The notes under the pieces: model-generated
Database searches by the model: none
What the model saw: the letters and a program-made list of their open reading frames with translations, nothing else
What the model was told of the DNA's origin: nothing
Shown: in pieces, positions 47,366 through 56,137 of the stretch
Position numbering within the stretch: position 1 is the stretch's first letter
Layout: every line of letters begins with the position of its first letter
Program-made: the position numbers and the translations under genes
Assembly (NCBI RefSeq): GCF_034931365.1
Contig: NZ_JAYGII010000006.1
Location: 1 to 64,000, forward strand
Direction of reading: 5' to 3'
DNA from: Natronospira elongata
GTDB taxonomy: Bacteria > Pseudomonadota > Gammaproteobacteria > Natronospirales > Natronospiraceae
Length of the DNA: 64,000 bases

Positions 47366-47603
47366 CGCTTGATCACGTTTTTGCCGCTGACAGGCACAGC
47401 ATAACAGGGCGCCGGCCAATCGCCCCATCCGGCAGTGACGACGGTGCGGAGAAGGGACTGGCAGACACAGAGGCTATCCTAGTCTACGCTTTTGGTCTGG
47501 CCAAAGGCCCTTTGACGCCGGGAACACCACAATCCGTCAATGGTCGAAGTATCAGCGAAAGCAGATTCGGAGGTGCCCCAGAGGTGCCGGGAGGTTTCGG
47601 CTC

Positions 47604-47924
47604 ATGTGGAAGAAATACACCATCAGCAGCGTTGCTGCCGTCTTTCTTGCCCTGGGGCTTGGGCTGGACAGCGCCCAGGCCGAGGAGAAGGAGAAGGAGA
47701 AGGCTGAAGTGCCGCTGATGAACGATATTGCGGCTCTCAAGGTTGAGAATGGTAAGGTCCGGATCACTGGCAGCCGGATTGCCCGGGATGTGGACAGTGT
47801 GCGGGTTGGTCGTACCATCGCCACGTCTTCCGGGCTGCGGGTCTATACCCGAGAGGATATTGAACGCAGTGGCCATGTCCATATCGGCGATGCCCTGCGC
47901 TATCTGGATCCGCGAATCCGCTGA
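47604..47924 (+). CDS. Small secreted protein resembling an isolated TonB-receptor plug segment
   Basis: 106 residues, GAGG eight bases before ATG 47604. Signal peptide SSVAAVFLALGLGLDSAQA, a lysine/glutamate stretch, then VRITGSRIARD and VYTREDIERSGHVHIGDALR, which read like the plug of TonB-dependent receptors (TGSRI...VITREDIERSG...DLLR). It ends at YLDPRIR with no barrel and is followed at once by a terminator, so it is a complete short gene rather than a cut receptor. Function unknown. Confidence 0.7.
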   Translation: MWKKYTISSVAAVFLALGLGLDSAQAEEKEKEKAEVPLMNDIAALKVENGKVRITGSRIARDVDSVRVGRTIATSSGLRVYTREDIERSGHVHIGDALRYLDPRIR

Positions 47925-47944
47925 ACGACAGACTAAAATGCTTT

Positions 47945-47972
47945 AAGGGCGCCTTGATGGCGCCCTTTTTTT
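47945..47972 (+). terminator. Rho-independent terminator after the plug-like gene
   Basis: AAGGGCGCC / GGCGCCCTT stem with a five-base loop, followed by a run of seven T. It may also serve the converging tat transcript. Confidence 0.88.
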
Positions 47973-47988
47973 GCGGCCAGGTCCCGCC

Positions 47989-48735
47989 TCAGCGTTCCCC
48001 GCGCTGGGCCTCCACCTCGCGAATGCCGGGTACCAGCCAGTAGGCCATCACCAGCCCCAACTCGAACAGGGCATAGACCGGCAGGGCGAGCAGGGTTTGC
48101 GAGATCACATCGGGGGGCGTCAGTAGCATGCCGATGACGAAGACGCCCACGAGCACATAGGGGCGTTTCTTCTTGAGCGCGGCCGGCGTGGTCATGCCGG
48201 CCCGGACGATGAGCACGGTGGCCACCGGCACCTGGAATGCCAGGCCGAAGGCAATGAAAAGACTGAGCACGAAATTCAGATAGTGGTGTATATCGGTCAT
48301 GACCGCGACGCCTTCCGGCGCCACGGCGACGAAGAAGCCGAATACCAGGGGAAAGACCACCAGCCAGGCGAATCCGGCGCCCAGGTAGAAGAGCAGACTG
48401 CTGGCCACCATCAATGGGAATACCAGCCGTTTTTCACGCTGATAAAGGCCGGGGGCGATGAAGGCCCAGACCTGGTAGAGCAGATAGGGGATGGCCAGGA
48501 AAATCGCCGCCACCAGGGCCATCTTGAACGGGGTCAGAAAGGGGGATGCCACCTGGGTGGCGATCAGACTGCTTTCCGCCGGCAAATGTCTGGCCAGGGG
48601 CTCGGCCAGCATGGTGAAGAGATGGCGGGCGAAGGGGGCTATGGCGATGAATGCCAGCAGCACCGCCGCCACCATGCGTAGCAGGCGGTTGCGCAACTCG
48701 GTCAGATGATCAATCAGCGGCGTTTGTTCAGTCAC
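47989..48735 (-). CDS. tatC: Sec-independent protein translocase TatC
   Basis: 248 residues from GTG 48735. Begins TEQTPLIDHLTELRNRLLRM, the TatC N-terminal signature; six membrane helices; conserved FLTPFKMALVAAIFLAIPYLLYQVWAFIAPGLY (in part) and LTPPDVISQTLLALPVYALFE. TatC binds twin-arginine signal peptides and with TatA/TatB exports folded proteins. The GTG start overlaps the tatB stop by eight bases. Confidence 0.95.
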   Translation of the reverse strand: MTEQTPLIDHLTELRNRLLRMVAAVLLAFIAIAPFARHLFTMLAEPLARHLPAESSLIATQVASPFLTPFKMALVAAIFLAIPYLLYQVWAFIAPGLYQREKRLVFPLMVASSLLFYLGAGFAWLVVFPLVFGFFVAVAPEGVAVMTDIHHYLNFVLSLFIAFGLAFQVPVATVLIVRAGMTTPAALKKKRPYVLVGVFVIGMLLTPPDVISQTLLALPVYALFELGLVMAYWLVPGIREVEAQRGER

Positions 48736-48952
48736 GCCCCTGCTCCTCACCCTCGCTACCTTCGCCAAGCGGCTTCTCGACGTTTCGGCGCAGTTCTTCG
48801 CCTTCACGCTCCAGTTCCGATTGCAGGCCCCGCAACGCGGCCCGGCCGCGGCCCACCCAGCCACCGACATTACGCATGATGACCGGCAGCCGCTCCGGGC
48901 CAGCCACCACCAGAACGATCAGCGCAATCAGCAGAATTTCCCAGATACCCAT
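48728..48952 (-). CDS. tatB: Sec-independent protein translocase TatB
   Basis: 74 residues: one membrane helix (MGIWEILLIALIVLVVAGPE) with the TatB hallmark GPERLP, then an amphipathic helix and an acidic tail. Shorter than E. coli TatB (171). It is 13 bases after tatA and overlaps tatC. Confidence 0.92.
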   Translation of the reverse strand: MGIWEILLIALIVLVVAGPERLPVIMRNVGGWVGRGRAALRGLQSELEREGEELRRNVEKPLGEGSEGEEQGRD

Positions 48953-48965
48953 CAGCTAGTCGGGC

Positions 48966-49214
48966 TCAAGGCTTCTGCTGATCTTGTTTTTCATCCTGCT
49001 CAAAGTCCGCGTCTGCGGACTCCTCATTCTGGGAGAGGCGCTCCGAGGTTTCTTCCCCCTCATCCTTGTCTTCTTCCTTGACCGCCGAGCGGAAGCCACG
49101 AATGGCGCTGCCCACGTCCTGTCCCAGGTTGCTCAGCCGTTTGGTGCCGAACAGCAGGATGACGATGGCCAGGATGATCAGAAGTTGCCAGATACCGATG
49201 CCGCCAATGCCCAT
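48966..49214 (-). CDS. tatA: Sec-independent protein translocase TatA
   Basis: 82 residues from ATG 49214 (MGIGGIGIWQLLIILAIVIL). Contains FGTKRLSNLGQDVGSAIRGF, the TatA hinge and amphipathic helix, followed by a highly acidic tail (KEEDKDEGEETSE). Forms the variable pore of the Tat system. GGGAGC lies upstream. The gene follows hisE by 113 bases, an arrangement common in proteobacteria. Confidence 0.94.
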   Translation of the reverse strand: MGIGGIGIWQLLIILAIVILLFGTKRLSNLGQDVGSAIRGFRSAVKEEDKDEGEETSERLSQNEESADADFEQDEKQDQQKP

Positions 49215-49327
49215 AAGAATGCTCCCGGAACAATGCCTCGACCACGGGTGGTCGGGGGTGAATTCCACTCAGGTTTGATCAACGGGCACATTGTAGCCGA
49301 CCCGACGGCGTGGGGGCTTGTCCTGGG

Positions 49328-49660
49328 TCATTTTTGGCGCCGCCGTTTCTCCTCGACCCCGGAGAGGCCGAAACGCCGTTCCAGCTCGGCCAGCACATCG
49401 CGTGAGTCCAGGCCACGGGCCGCCAGCAGGACCAGACTGTGAAACCAGAGATCGGCGATTTCATCGCGCAGGGCATCCGGACTTTCCTCGATCCCTGCGA
49501 TCAGGGCCTCCACGGCCTCTTCTCCCAGTTTGCGTCCGATCTTTGCCGGCCCCGCGGCCAGCAAGCCGGCCACGTAGGAAGATTCCGGATCCTCCTGCCG
49601 GCGGGCCTCGATGACCGCGTCCAGGGCTGCCAGGATGTCACTGCCTTCGGCATCGCTCAT
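49328..49660 (-). CDS. hisE: Phosphoribosyl-ATP pyrophosphatase HisE
   Basis: 110 residues, MazG-like all-alpha fold: SSYVAGLLAAGPAKIGRKLG, EEAVEALIAG (metal-binding acidic helix) and LRDEIADLWFHSLVLLAARG. Step 2 of histidine synthesis. It overlaps hisI by four bases (ATGA); HisI and HisE are separate proteins here, not fused as in E. coli. Confidence 0.94.
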   Translation of the reverse strand: MSDAEGSDILAALDAVIEARRQEDPESSYVAGLLAAGPAKIGRKLGEEAVEALIAGIEESPDALRDEIADLWFHSLVLLAARGLDSRDVLAELERRFGLSGVEEKRRRQK

Positions 49661-50061
49661 CTGTCATTGTCCCCGCCATAGATGGATTCCGGCGACGCCA
49701 GCACCGGGTCGGTACTCTTCCAGGTCCCCGCTTCCAGGCGCCGGAAAAGACAACGGGCCCGCCCCGTGTGGCAGGCAATGCCACCGTGCTGTTCCACCTG
49801 CATCAGCACCGTGTCACCGTCACAGTCCAGGCGAATGTCCTTTACGGTTTGGGTGTGGCCCGATCGTTCCCCCTTGTGCCAGAGACGTTGGCGGGAGCGG
49901 GAGTAATAGACCGCCTCCCCCAGGCGAACGGTTTCCAGCAGTGCCTCTCGGTTCATCCAGGCCAGCATCAGTACCTGGCCGCTGTCGGCGTCCTGGGCAA
50001 TGGCCGCGACCAGGCCGCGATCATCAAATTTTACTGCCTCGAGCCAGCTCGGCGCGTTCAT
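49657..50061 (-). CDS. hisI: Phosphoribosyl-AMP cyclohydrolase HisI
   Basis: 134 residues. LMLAWMNREALLETVRLGEA, YYSRSRQRLWHKGERSGHTQ, DIRLDCDGDTVLMQVEQHG and ACHTGRARCLFR hold the conserved Asp and Cys zinc/magnesium ligands. Step 3 of histidine synthesis. Four-base overlaps with hisF upstream and hisE downstream. Confidence 0.95.
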   Translation of the reverse strand: MNAPSWLEAVKFDDRGLVAAIAQDADSGQVLMLAWMNREALLETVRLGEAVYYSRSRQRLWHKGERSGHTQTVKDIRLDCDGDTVLMQVEQHGGIACHTGRARCLFRRLEAGTWKSTDPVLASPESIYGGDNDR

Positions 50062-50855
50062 GCCGCTTCCACCTCACGGCTGGGGATGCCTGCTCGCACC
50101 AGCGCCTCTCGGGCCTCGCCAATGCGGTACTCGCCAAAGTGAAAAATACTGGCAGCCAGCACGGCATCAGCACCGCCGTGGATGAAACCGTCCACCAGGT
50201 GATCCAGGCTGCCCACACCACCGGAGGCAATCACAGGTATCGTGACCGCATCACTGACCGCGCGGGTCAGCGCCAGATCGAAGCCCGAGCGGGTGCCGTC
50301 CCGGTCCATGCTGGTGAGCAACAGTTCGCCAGCGCCCAGCTCGGCCATCCGCTGCGCCCATTCAACGGCATCCAGGCCCGTGGGTCGGCGTCCGCCATGG
50401 GTAAAGATCTCCCAGCGCAAGGGTTCCTCTGCTTGCGACACCTGCTTGGCATCCACGGCCACGACAATGCACTGACTGCCAAAGCGCTCCGCCGCCTCGG
50501 CCACCAGTTCGGGCCGGTGCACCGCCGCGGTGTTGATGGCCACCTTGTCGGCGCCGGCGCGCAACATGCGGCGGACATCGTCCGCCTCGCGGATGCCGCC
50601 GCCCACGGTCAGCGGCATGAAGACCTGCCCGGCCACCTGTTCCACCACGTCCACCATGGTGTCACGGCCCTCGTGGCTGGCGGAGATGTCCAGAAAGGTG
50701 ATTTCGTCCGCGCCCTCGCTGTCGTAGCGTCGGGCAATCTCCACCGGATCGCCGGCGTCACGAATGTTCTCGAAGCGTACGCCCTTGACCACACGCCCCC
50801 GATCCACATCGAGACAGGGGATGATGCGCCGGGCAAGCCCGTCACTCTGGGTCAT
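50058..50855 (-). CDS. hisF: Imidazole glycerol phosphate synthase cyclase subunit HisF
   Basis: 265 residues, TIM barrel: RIIPCLDVDRGRVVKGVRFE (catalytic Asp), VGGGIREADDVRRMLRAGAD, AINTAAV, and VIASGGVGSLDHLVD. With HisH it makes imidazole-glycerol phosphate and AICAR. Four-base overlaps with hisA and hisI. Confidence 0.96.
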   Translation of the reverse strand: MTQSDGLARRIIPCLDVDRGRVVKGVRFENIRDAGDPVEIARRYDSEGADEITFLDISASHEGRDTMVDVVEQVAGQVFMPLTVGGGIREADDVRRMLRAGADKVAINTAAVHRPELVAEAAERFGSQCIVVAVDAKQVSQAEEPLRWEIFTHGGRRPTGLDAVEWAQRMAELGAGELLLTSMDRDGTRSGFDLALTRAVSDAVTIPVIASGGVGSLDHLVDGFIHGGADAVLAASIFHFGEYRIGEAREALVRAGIPSREVEAA

Positions 50856-51607
50856 ACCATCGACTCGTCTGGACGCGGGTCGCCGTGGAAATGGCGGATC
50901 GCTTCGGCCAGGTCCATGCCCCCGTCGTAGATCGCACGACCGACGATAGCACCCTGGATGCCCTCCTCCTGGTAAGTGGCCAGAGCCTTGAGGTCATCCA
51001 GCTTGCTGACCCCGCCGGAGGCAATGACGGGAATGTTGATGCTGCGAGCCAGTTCGGCGGTGGAATCGACGGCGGGGCCGGCCATCATGCCGTCCTTGCT
51101 GATATCGGTGAAGATAATGGCGCAGACACCATCGCCCTCATATTTCTGGGCCAGATCCAGCACATCATGCTCGGAAAGCTTGGACCAGGCGTCGATGGCT
51201 ACCTTGCCGTCCCGGGCGTCCAGGCCAACGATGATGCGGCCGGGATACTCCACGCACAGGTCTTCCACGAAATGGGGGGTGTTGACGGCTTTCGTGCCGA
51301 TGATGACCCATTCCACGCCGGTGCTGAGGTAGGCGTCGGCACTGTCTTCATCGCGAATGCCGCCGCCCACCTGGACCGGGATATCTCCGCAGGCGGCAAC
51401 GATGTCACGCACCACGCCATCGTTCACCGGGCGGCCGGCCTTGGCACCATCCAGGTCCACAACATGGACCCGCTCGGCGCCGGCTTCCACCCAGCGGCGT
51501 GCCACCTCGGCCGGGTCCTCGGAGAATACCGTGGCGTCATCCAGCTTGCCCTGGCGAAGCCTCACGCAGCGCCCATCCTGGATGTCGATTGCGGGAATCA
51601 CGAGCAT
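50852..51607 (-). CDS. hisA: ProFAR isomerase HisA
   Basis: 251 residues from ATG 51607 with GGAGGAAGG upstream. TIM barrel with VIPAIDIQDGRCVRLRQG (catalytic Asp), VQVGGGIRDEDSADAYLSTG and VIASGGVSKLDDLKAL. Isomerises the ring-opened ribose of ProFAR. Overlaps hisF by four bases. Confidence 0.95.
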   Translation of the reverse strand: MLVIPAIDIQDGRCVRLRQGKLDDATVFSEDPAEVARRWVEAGAERVHVVDLDGAKAGRPVNDGVVRDIVAACGDIPVQVGGGIRDEDSADAYLSTGVEWVIIGTKAVNTPHFVEDLCVEYPGRIIVGLDARDGKVAIDAWSKLSEHDVLDLAQKYEGDGVCAIIFTDISKDGMMAGPAVDSTAELARSINIPVIASGGVSKLDDLKALATYQEEGIQGAIVGRAIYDGGMDLAEAIRHFHGDPRPDESMV

Positions 51608-51641
51608 GGTCCTTCCTCCACTTTTTGCCAGCCGGACTGAT

Positions 51642-52304
51642 TCAGGCGACCCGGGACCCACCCCGGGCGCCCGTTTCCGGCCGCCACTCGACGAAATTGC
51701 TCAACAGCCTGAGGCCCGCGGCCTGGCTTTTTTCGGGATGAAACTGCACCGCCACCACATTCTCGTGGGCCACCGCACAACAGAAGGCTTGCCCATAGTC
51801 ACATTCGGCCAGCACGTCTTCGTCCCGATCAGGCTGACAATAGAAACTGTGAACGAAATAGAACCACGGCGCATCCAGCCCCGACCACAGGGGGTGGTCC
51901 TGTCTGGCCCGGGCCCGGTTCCAGCCCATGTGGGGAATCTTGAGGCCGTGAGTCTCTGCCAACTCCGGGGAAAAGCCGCGCACGCGTCCGGGCAGGATGC
52001 CGAGGCCCGCCTGCCCGCCGCTCTCCTCGCTGTGGCCGAATAGCGCCTGCATCCCAAGGCAGACCCCAAGGAAGGGGCGTTCGCGACTCAAGCGGCGGAC
52101 GGTTTCAACAAGGTCCAGTCGCTGCAGTTCGCTCATGCAGGCGGCCATGGCCCCCACGCCGGGAAAGACAATGCGGTCGGCCCGAGCGAGCTCGTCAGCG
52201 TCGGCAGTCACCACCACACGGCTGCGCGGGGCCACCTTCTCCAGGGCCTTGGCCATGGAGTGGAGGTTGCCCATTCCGTAGTCGATGACAGCGATTCTGT
52301 TCAT
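51642..52304 (-). CDS. hisH: Imidazole glycerol phosphate synthase glutaminase subunit HisH
   Basis: 220 residues, class-I amidotransferase: IAVIDYGMGNLHSMAKALE, FPGVGAMAACM, nucleophile Cys in GVCLGMQALF, and His/Glu in VAVQFHPEKSQ. Supplies ammonia to HisF. It follows hisB by 39 bases; its own ribosome site is weak. Confidence 0.95.
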   Translation of the reverse strand: MNRIAVIDYGMGNLHSMAKALEKVAPRSRVVVTADADELARADRIVFPGVGAMAACMSELQRLDLVETVRRLSRERPFLGVCLGMQALFGHSEESGGQAGLGILPGRVRGFSPELAETHGLKIPHMGWNRARARQDHPLWSGLDAPWFYFVHSFYCQPDRDEDVLAECDYGQAFCCAVAHENVVAVQFHPEKSQAAGLRLLSNFVEWRPETGARGGSRVA

Positions 52305-52343
52305 GCCGGCCCGGTGTTGCTGGCTTGCTCCCCGTTGCCCTTG

Positions 52344-52937
52344 CTAGAGACTGCCCTTGGTGGATGGTGTGGTATCGCCCATGCGTGGGTCGTCGGTCAC
52401 CGCCATGCGCAGTGCCCGGCCAAAGGCCTTGAAGACGGTCTCCGCCACATGGTGGGCGTTGCGACCCTGCAGTCCGTCCACATGCAGAGTCAGGCGGGCG
52501 TGATTGACCAGCCCCTGGAAGAACTCACGGATGAGGTCCACATCGAAATCGCCGATTCGCGCCCGGGGGTAGTCAACCCGATACTCCAGTCCCGGGCGTC
52601 CGGAGAGATCCACCACTACCCGTGACAGGGCCTCATCAAGGGGTACATAGGCATGGCCGTAGCGGGTCAGGCCCCGTCCCTCGCCCCAGGCTTCGGCCAG
52701 GGCCTGACCCAGGGTGATGCCGACATCCTCCACGGTGTGATGGGCATCGATCTCCAGATCACCGTCGGCCTCGACCTCAAGGTCGATCAGGCCGTGGCGG
52801 GCGATCTGATCCAGCATGTGCTCGAGAAAGGGGACACCGGTGCGCAGTCGGGCTTCGCCGCTGCCGTCCAGGTCCAGGGATACCCGGATGTCCGTCTCAC
52901 GGGTCTTGCGGTGGATGGCTGCCTTGCGGGCGGTCAT
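52344..52937 (-). CDS. hisB: Imidazoleglycerol-phosphate dehydratase HisB (monofunctional)
   Basis: 197 residues, only the dehydratase; the phosphatase domain fused in E. coli is absent. Manganese-site motifs FLEHMLDQIARHG, DAHHTVEDVGI, DLIREFFQGLVNHARLTLH and GRNAHHVAETVFKAFGRAL. First gene of the his block in this window; the promoter must lie in 52938-53151 on the minus strand but is not obvious, and no His-rich leader peptide was seen. Confidence 0.95.
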   Translation of the reverse strand: MTARKAAIHRKTRETDIRVSLDLDGSGEARLRTGVPFLEHMLDQIARHGLIDLEVEADGDLEIDAHHTVEDVGITLGQALAEAWGEGRGLTRYGHAYVPLDEALSRVVVDLSGRPGLEYRVDYPRARIGDFDVDLIREFFQGLVNHARLTLHVDGLQGRNAHHVAETVFKAFGRALRMAVTDDPRMGDTTPSTKGSL

Positions 52938-53025
52938 TGTGCATCTTCACGGTTGGAAATCAAGGAGACCAGCATACCGCATGTCCCCGTCATGGTCAGT
53001 ACCCCGGCACAATCCCACCTGATTT

Positions 53026-53067
53026 GGGGGGTATCTGGGGGGCATTGGGGCCCCCTGCCCGGGGGGG
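53026..53067 (+). other. G-run cluster, possible G-quadruplex
   Basis: Four G-runs (6, 6, 4 and 7 G) within 42 bases, with loops of 5, 4 and 10 bases, about 85 bases before the start of the large lipoprotein gene and 90 bases before hisB on the other strand. The third and fourth runs flank C-runs, so a hairpin is an alternative. Confidence 0.4.
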
Positions 53068-53151
53068 TGAATGCGCCAAAATTCCCAACTAAGCTGCAAA
53101 CCGTGTGATTTTGGTTTGAATGATCGCCCCGCGAAGGGCCGGGAGGCAAAG

Positions 53152-56058
53152 ATGGAATTTGAAGTGAAAGATGGGGCCGCGCCTAAAAAGGCGTGCTCCT
53201 TCCATAAGCGGTCGGCAGCGGCACTGGCGCTGCTCGCAGGTTTTGGTCTGAGTGCCTGTCTCGCCGATGGCGAGGGTGATCCAGGCGATGCAGTTGGTGA
53301 GGAGCCCGACTTTTTCACCGTTGGCGGCGAGCTCCAGGGCCTGAGCGATGACAGCGTCGATTTGCTGCTCAACGACGAGCACACCTTGACCCTGAGCGAG
53401 AATGGCGCCTTCAATTTCGAGGAAGAGATTGAAGACGGCAGTGATTATGAAGTTGTGGTGGATGGGCAACCGTCCGGCCAGTTCTGTGAGGTGTCCAATG
53501 GCAGTGGCGTCGTGGCAGGTAGTGATGTCACGGATCTCCAGGTCAACTGCGACTCACTGGCCCTCAACGCTTCCAACGCCGAAGGCGCGGTTCATCTGGA
53601 TTGGGACCTGGCCGGGCCTGTGGATATTCTTTATAGCACCGATTATGAATGCGACTGGTCCAATGTCCAGGCCTGTGAAAATGGCGGCACGGTGGTCGAT
53701 GTCGAAGGCGGTGAGCACAGTCTATCGGTGTCGGAAGACGACCTTGAGCTGAATGCCGCCTACACCTTCGTAAAGCGAGTTGCGGGCGAAACTTCTGCTC
53801 CAGTCGTCGCTACGCCGGCCAGCTTCCAGCTTTCCGGGCCCGTTCATGACACCGTGATTCTCAGTGAACATGTGATCGTCGGTGGCGAATTTGGCATGTA
53901 CGGTGACCAATCAATTGGGCTGAGCTTTGTGCGACCGGACCTCGATGGTGCTCCCACAACTGGCCCGATCGTGCAGCTCGATGCTAGCGTCCTCAGCAAA
54001 GCCTCCAGGGTCATTGAGGACCCTGAGGGGGGGTGGTTCGTTGCCGGCCACTTTGAAACCGTTCAGGGCGTGGACAAGCCCCTGGTTGCTCGCCTGAATC
54101 CTGATGGCAGTCTTGATGAAGACTGGGGTGCGGAATTCTCCGGTAGTTTCGCTCTGGACATGGTGATGTACGAAGATCGTCTCTATGTCACGGGGGATTT
54201 CGGTGAGGTCGATGGCGATGATAGCCATGCCAATCTCGTGGCATTGAATCTGGATGGTACTGTCGATACGGATTTTAGCCCTGAATCTCCGAATGACCGG
54301 GCATTCCGCATCCTGATTGAAGATGATCGACTTTATCTCGCTGGCAGGTTTTCAGATTACGGGCCCAACGATCAGCAAGGCATCGCGGCGCTGGATTCCC
54401 AGACCGGCGATGTCATTGAGGACTTTGAAGCCAGTCTGAACGATGGTGCGTTCGACCTGTTCGTCGATTCAGAGCGCTTAATTGTCGCCGGCCAATTTAG
54501 CGAGGCTAATGGTGAGCCCTATGAGGGCGTTGCCATCTTCAATCTGTCAGACGGTAGCCTGGATTCTGATTTCGAGAATCCGGAGGTTTCCGGAAGCGCC
54601 ATTGGGGTTCATGCCTGGAACGATTACCTCTTCGTGGGTGGCCTTTTTAACGAAGTGGCCGGTGTAAGCAGAATGGGATTTGCTGCGCTCGACCGGGAGG
54701 ATGGTAGTGTCGATCCGGACTGGGATGCTCAGACTGATGAGGAGGTGTATCGAATCACGGTCCACGAAGGTCAGCTCTATATTGCTGGCGAATTCCGGCA
54801 GGTAGCCGATAGCACAGTCCATGCCTTTGCTCGCCTGGACCCGGATACCGCCGCTTTGGATGAAAGCTGGGTGCCGGTGGTGGAGCATCAGGGTAGCTTC
54901 GCCTATGGTTGGAGTATTGATTTCTTTGATGGTTATGCCGCACTTGGAGGCTATGTTCAGGCTGCTGGTGGCCATAGGGTCGATCATCTCGCCGCCTTCG
55001 AGATTGAGTCGGGCGATCTCGAAGTTGACTGGCAGGCCCAGGTCGACGGCCCGGTCTATGCCCTCGATGTTGATAATTCCAATGGTCATCTATATGTCGG
55101 TGGCAGCTTTTCGACCGCGGGCGCCGACGGTGAGGAGCGCGGCAACGCCGCTGCTTTCGATAGTCAGACCGGGGAGCTTGAGGGTTGGGATCCCGGTACG
55201 GATGATACCGTTCATGATCTTCTGTTCTCGGGGAACGGTGTCTACCTGGCAGGTGCCTTCACCACCCTTGATTTTCCGGGTGTGGGCACAGCGGACCGTC
55301 AGCGCATGGCGCTCGTGGATCCGGATCTCGGGATATGGGATGCGGATACTGGCGACCCTGAACTGAATGATGTCGCTTACAGTCTGGGCCATTACACGGG
55401 CATTTCAGATGCTGTCGTTGTCGGCGGTCGTTTCACGCAGTCTGCTGGGGATGATGTGGACCACTACCACGGTTTTGGTGATACGGATTTTTCCAATACC
55501 TTTTCCCTTACGGAGTTCAATGGCAACGTCCGCGCTGTGTGGATTGATCAGGACGATGAGAATCTATCCTTCGTTGGTGGTCAGTTCACCCAAGCTCAGG
55601 GTGATCCGCATGAGTACTTCGTCTGGAATCCTGACTCCTACAACCCGGAAGATGATGCCCCTCAGCCCGACGGCACTGTGTGGGCGATCGACTATCGGCT
55701 TGACAGCGAGCGACTGCTCATCGGTGGGGACTTCAACGAGATCAACGTCAGCAACCGCCATGGATTCGCTGCCTTTGACTTCGACGGTGACGACTTCACC
55801 CTGAAGGACAATACGCCGGGATTCGATGGTCGTGTCCATGCCATTGCGCAGACGGACACCCTCATTGCAGTGGCGGGTGAGTTTGTCCAGGTGGGTGATT
55901 ACCGGCAGCGCTATATTGCGCTTCTGGATGCCGATACCTTCGAGCCGATCTGGTCCGCACCCGAGGCGGCAGAGAGCATTTCGGAAACAAAGATGGTTGA
56001 GCCATCAAGACAGGCAGCAGATGCTGATGGTGATCTGATCCGTTCCAGCATTGAATGA
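53152..56058 (+). CDS. Large surface/periplasmic lipoprotein with delta-60-type propeller repeats
   Basis: 968 residues; ATG 53152 chosen with GGGAGG six bases upstream. A long lipoprotein signal (KRSAAALALLAGFGLSAC, lipobox LSAC) precedes a carboxypeptidase-regulatory-like domain (VGGELQGLSDDSVDLLLN ... CEVSNGSGVVAGSDVTDLQV, about residues 55-135), a fibronectin-like segment, then at least ten repeats of the DUF5122 (delta-60) type, such as VAGHFETVQGVDKPLVARLN, LNPDGSLDEDW and VAGQFSEANGEPYEGVAIF. These should form beta-propellers for binding. Extremely acidic. Target unknown. A beta-barrel gene follows. Confidence 0.82.
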   Translation: MEFEVKDGAAPKKACSFHKRSAAALALLAGFGLSACLADGEGDPGDAVGEEPDFFTVGGELQGLSDDSVDLLLNDEHTLTLSENGAFNFEEEIEDGSDYEVVVDGQPSGQFCEVSNGSGVVAGSDVTDLQVNCDSLALNASNAEGAVHLDWDLAGPVDILYSTDYECDWSNVQACENGGTVVDVEGGEHSLSVSEDDLELNAAYTFVKRVAGETSAPVVATPASFQLSGPVHDTVILSEHVIVGGEFGMYGDQSIGLSFVRPDLDGAPTTGPIVQLDASVLSKASRVIEDPEGGWFVAGHFETVQGVDKPLVARLNPDGSLDEDWGAEFSGSFALDMVMYEDRLYVTGDFGEVDGDDSHANLVALNLDGTVDTDFSPESPNDRAFRILIEDDRLYLAGRFSDYGPNDQQGIAALDSQTGDVIEDFEASLNDGAFDLFVDSERLIVAGQFSEANGEPYEGVAIFNLSDGSLDSDFENPEVSGSAIGVHAWNDYLFVGGLFNEVAGVSRMGFAALDREDGSVDPDWDAQTDEEVYRITVHEGQLYIAGEFRQVADSTVHAFARLDPDTAALDESWVPVVEHQGSFAYGWSIDFFDGYAALGGYVQAAGGHRVDHLAAFEIESGDLEVDWQAQVDGPVYALDVDNSNGHLYVGGSFSTAGADGEERGNAAAFDSQTGELEGWDPGTDDTVHDLLFSGNGVYLAGAFTTLDFPGVGTADRQRMALVDPDLGIWDADTGDPELNDVAYSLGHYTGISDAVVVGGRFTQSAGDDVDHYHGFGDTDFSNTFSLTEFNGNVRAVWIDQDDENLSFVGGQFTQAQGDPHEYFVWNPDSYNPEDDAPQPDGTVWAIDYRLDSERLLIGGDFNEINVSNRHGFAAFDFDGDDFTLKDNTPGFDGRVHAIAQTDTLIAVAGEFVQVGDYRQRYIALLDADTFEPIWSAPEAAESISETKMVEPSRQAADADGDLIRSSIE

Positions 56059-56065
56059 CACTGGT

Positions 56066-56097
56066 GCCACCTCCGCCGAATCAACGGCGGAGGTGGC
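56066..56097 (+). terminator. Hairpin after the large lipoprotein gene
   Basis: Perfect 13-bp arms GCCACCTCCGCCG / CGGCGGAGGTGGC with a six-base loop, eight bases after the stop. No T-run, so it could be an attenuator or 3' stabiliser rather than a full terminator. Confidence 0.55.
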
Positions 56098-56137
56098 TGG
56101 CCCTAGATTGATAGCGTGACAGATTCTGGAGGAACAT

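Noticed and set aside
52938..53151. Histidine attenuator before hisB
   Set aside because: No short reading frame with a run of His codons or alternative hairpins was found on the minus strand.
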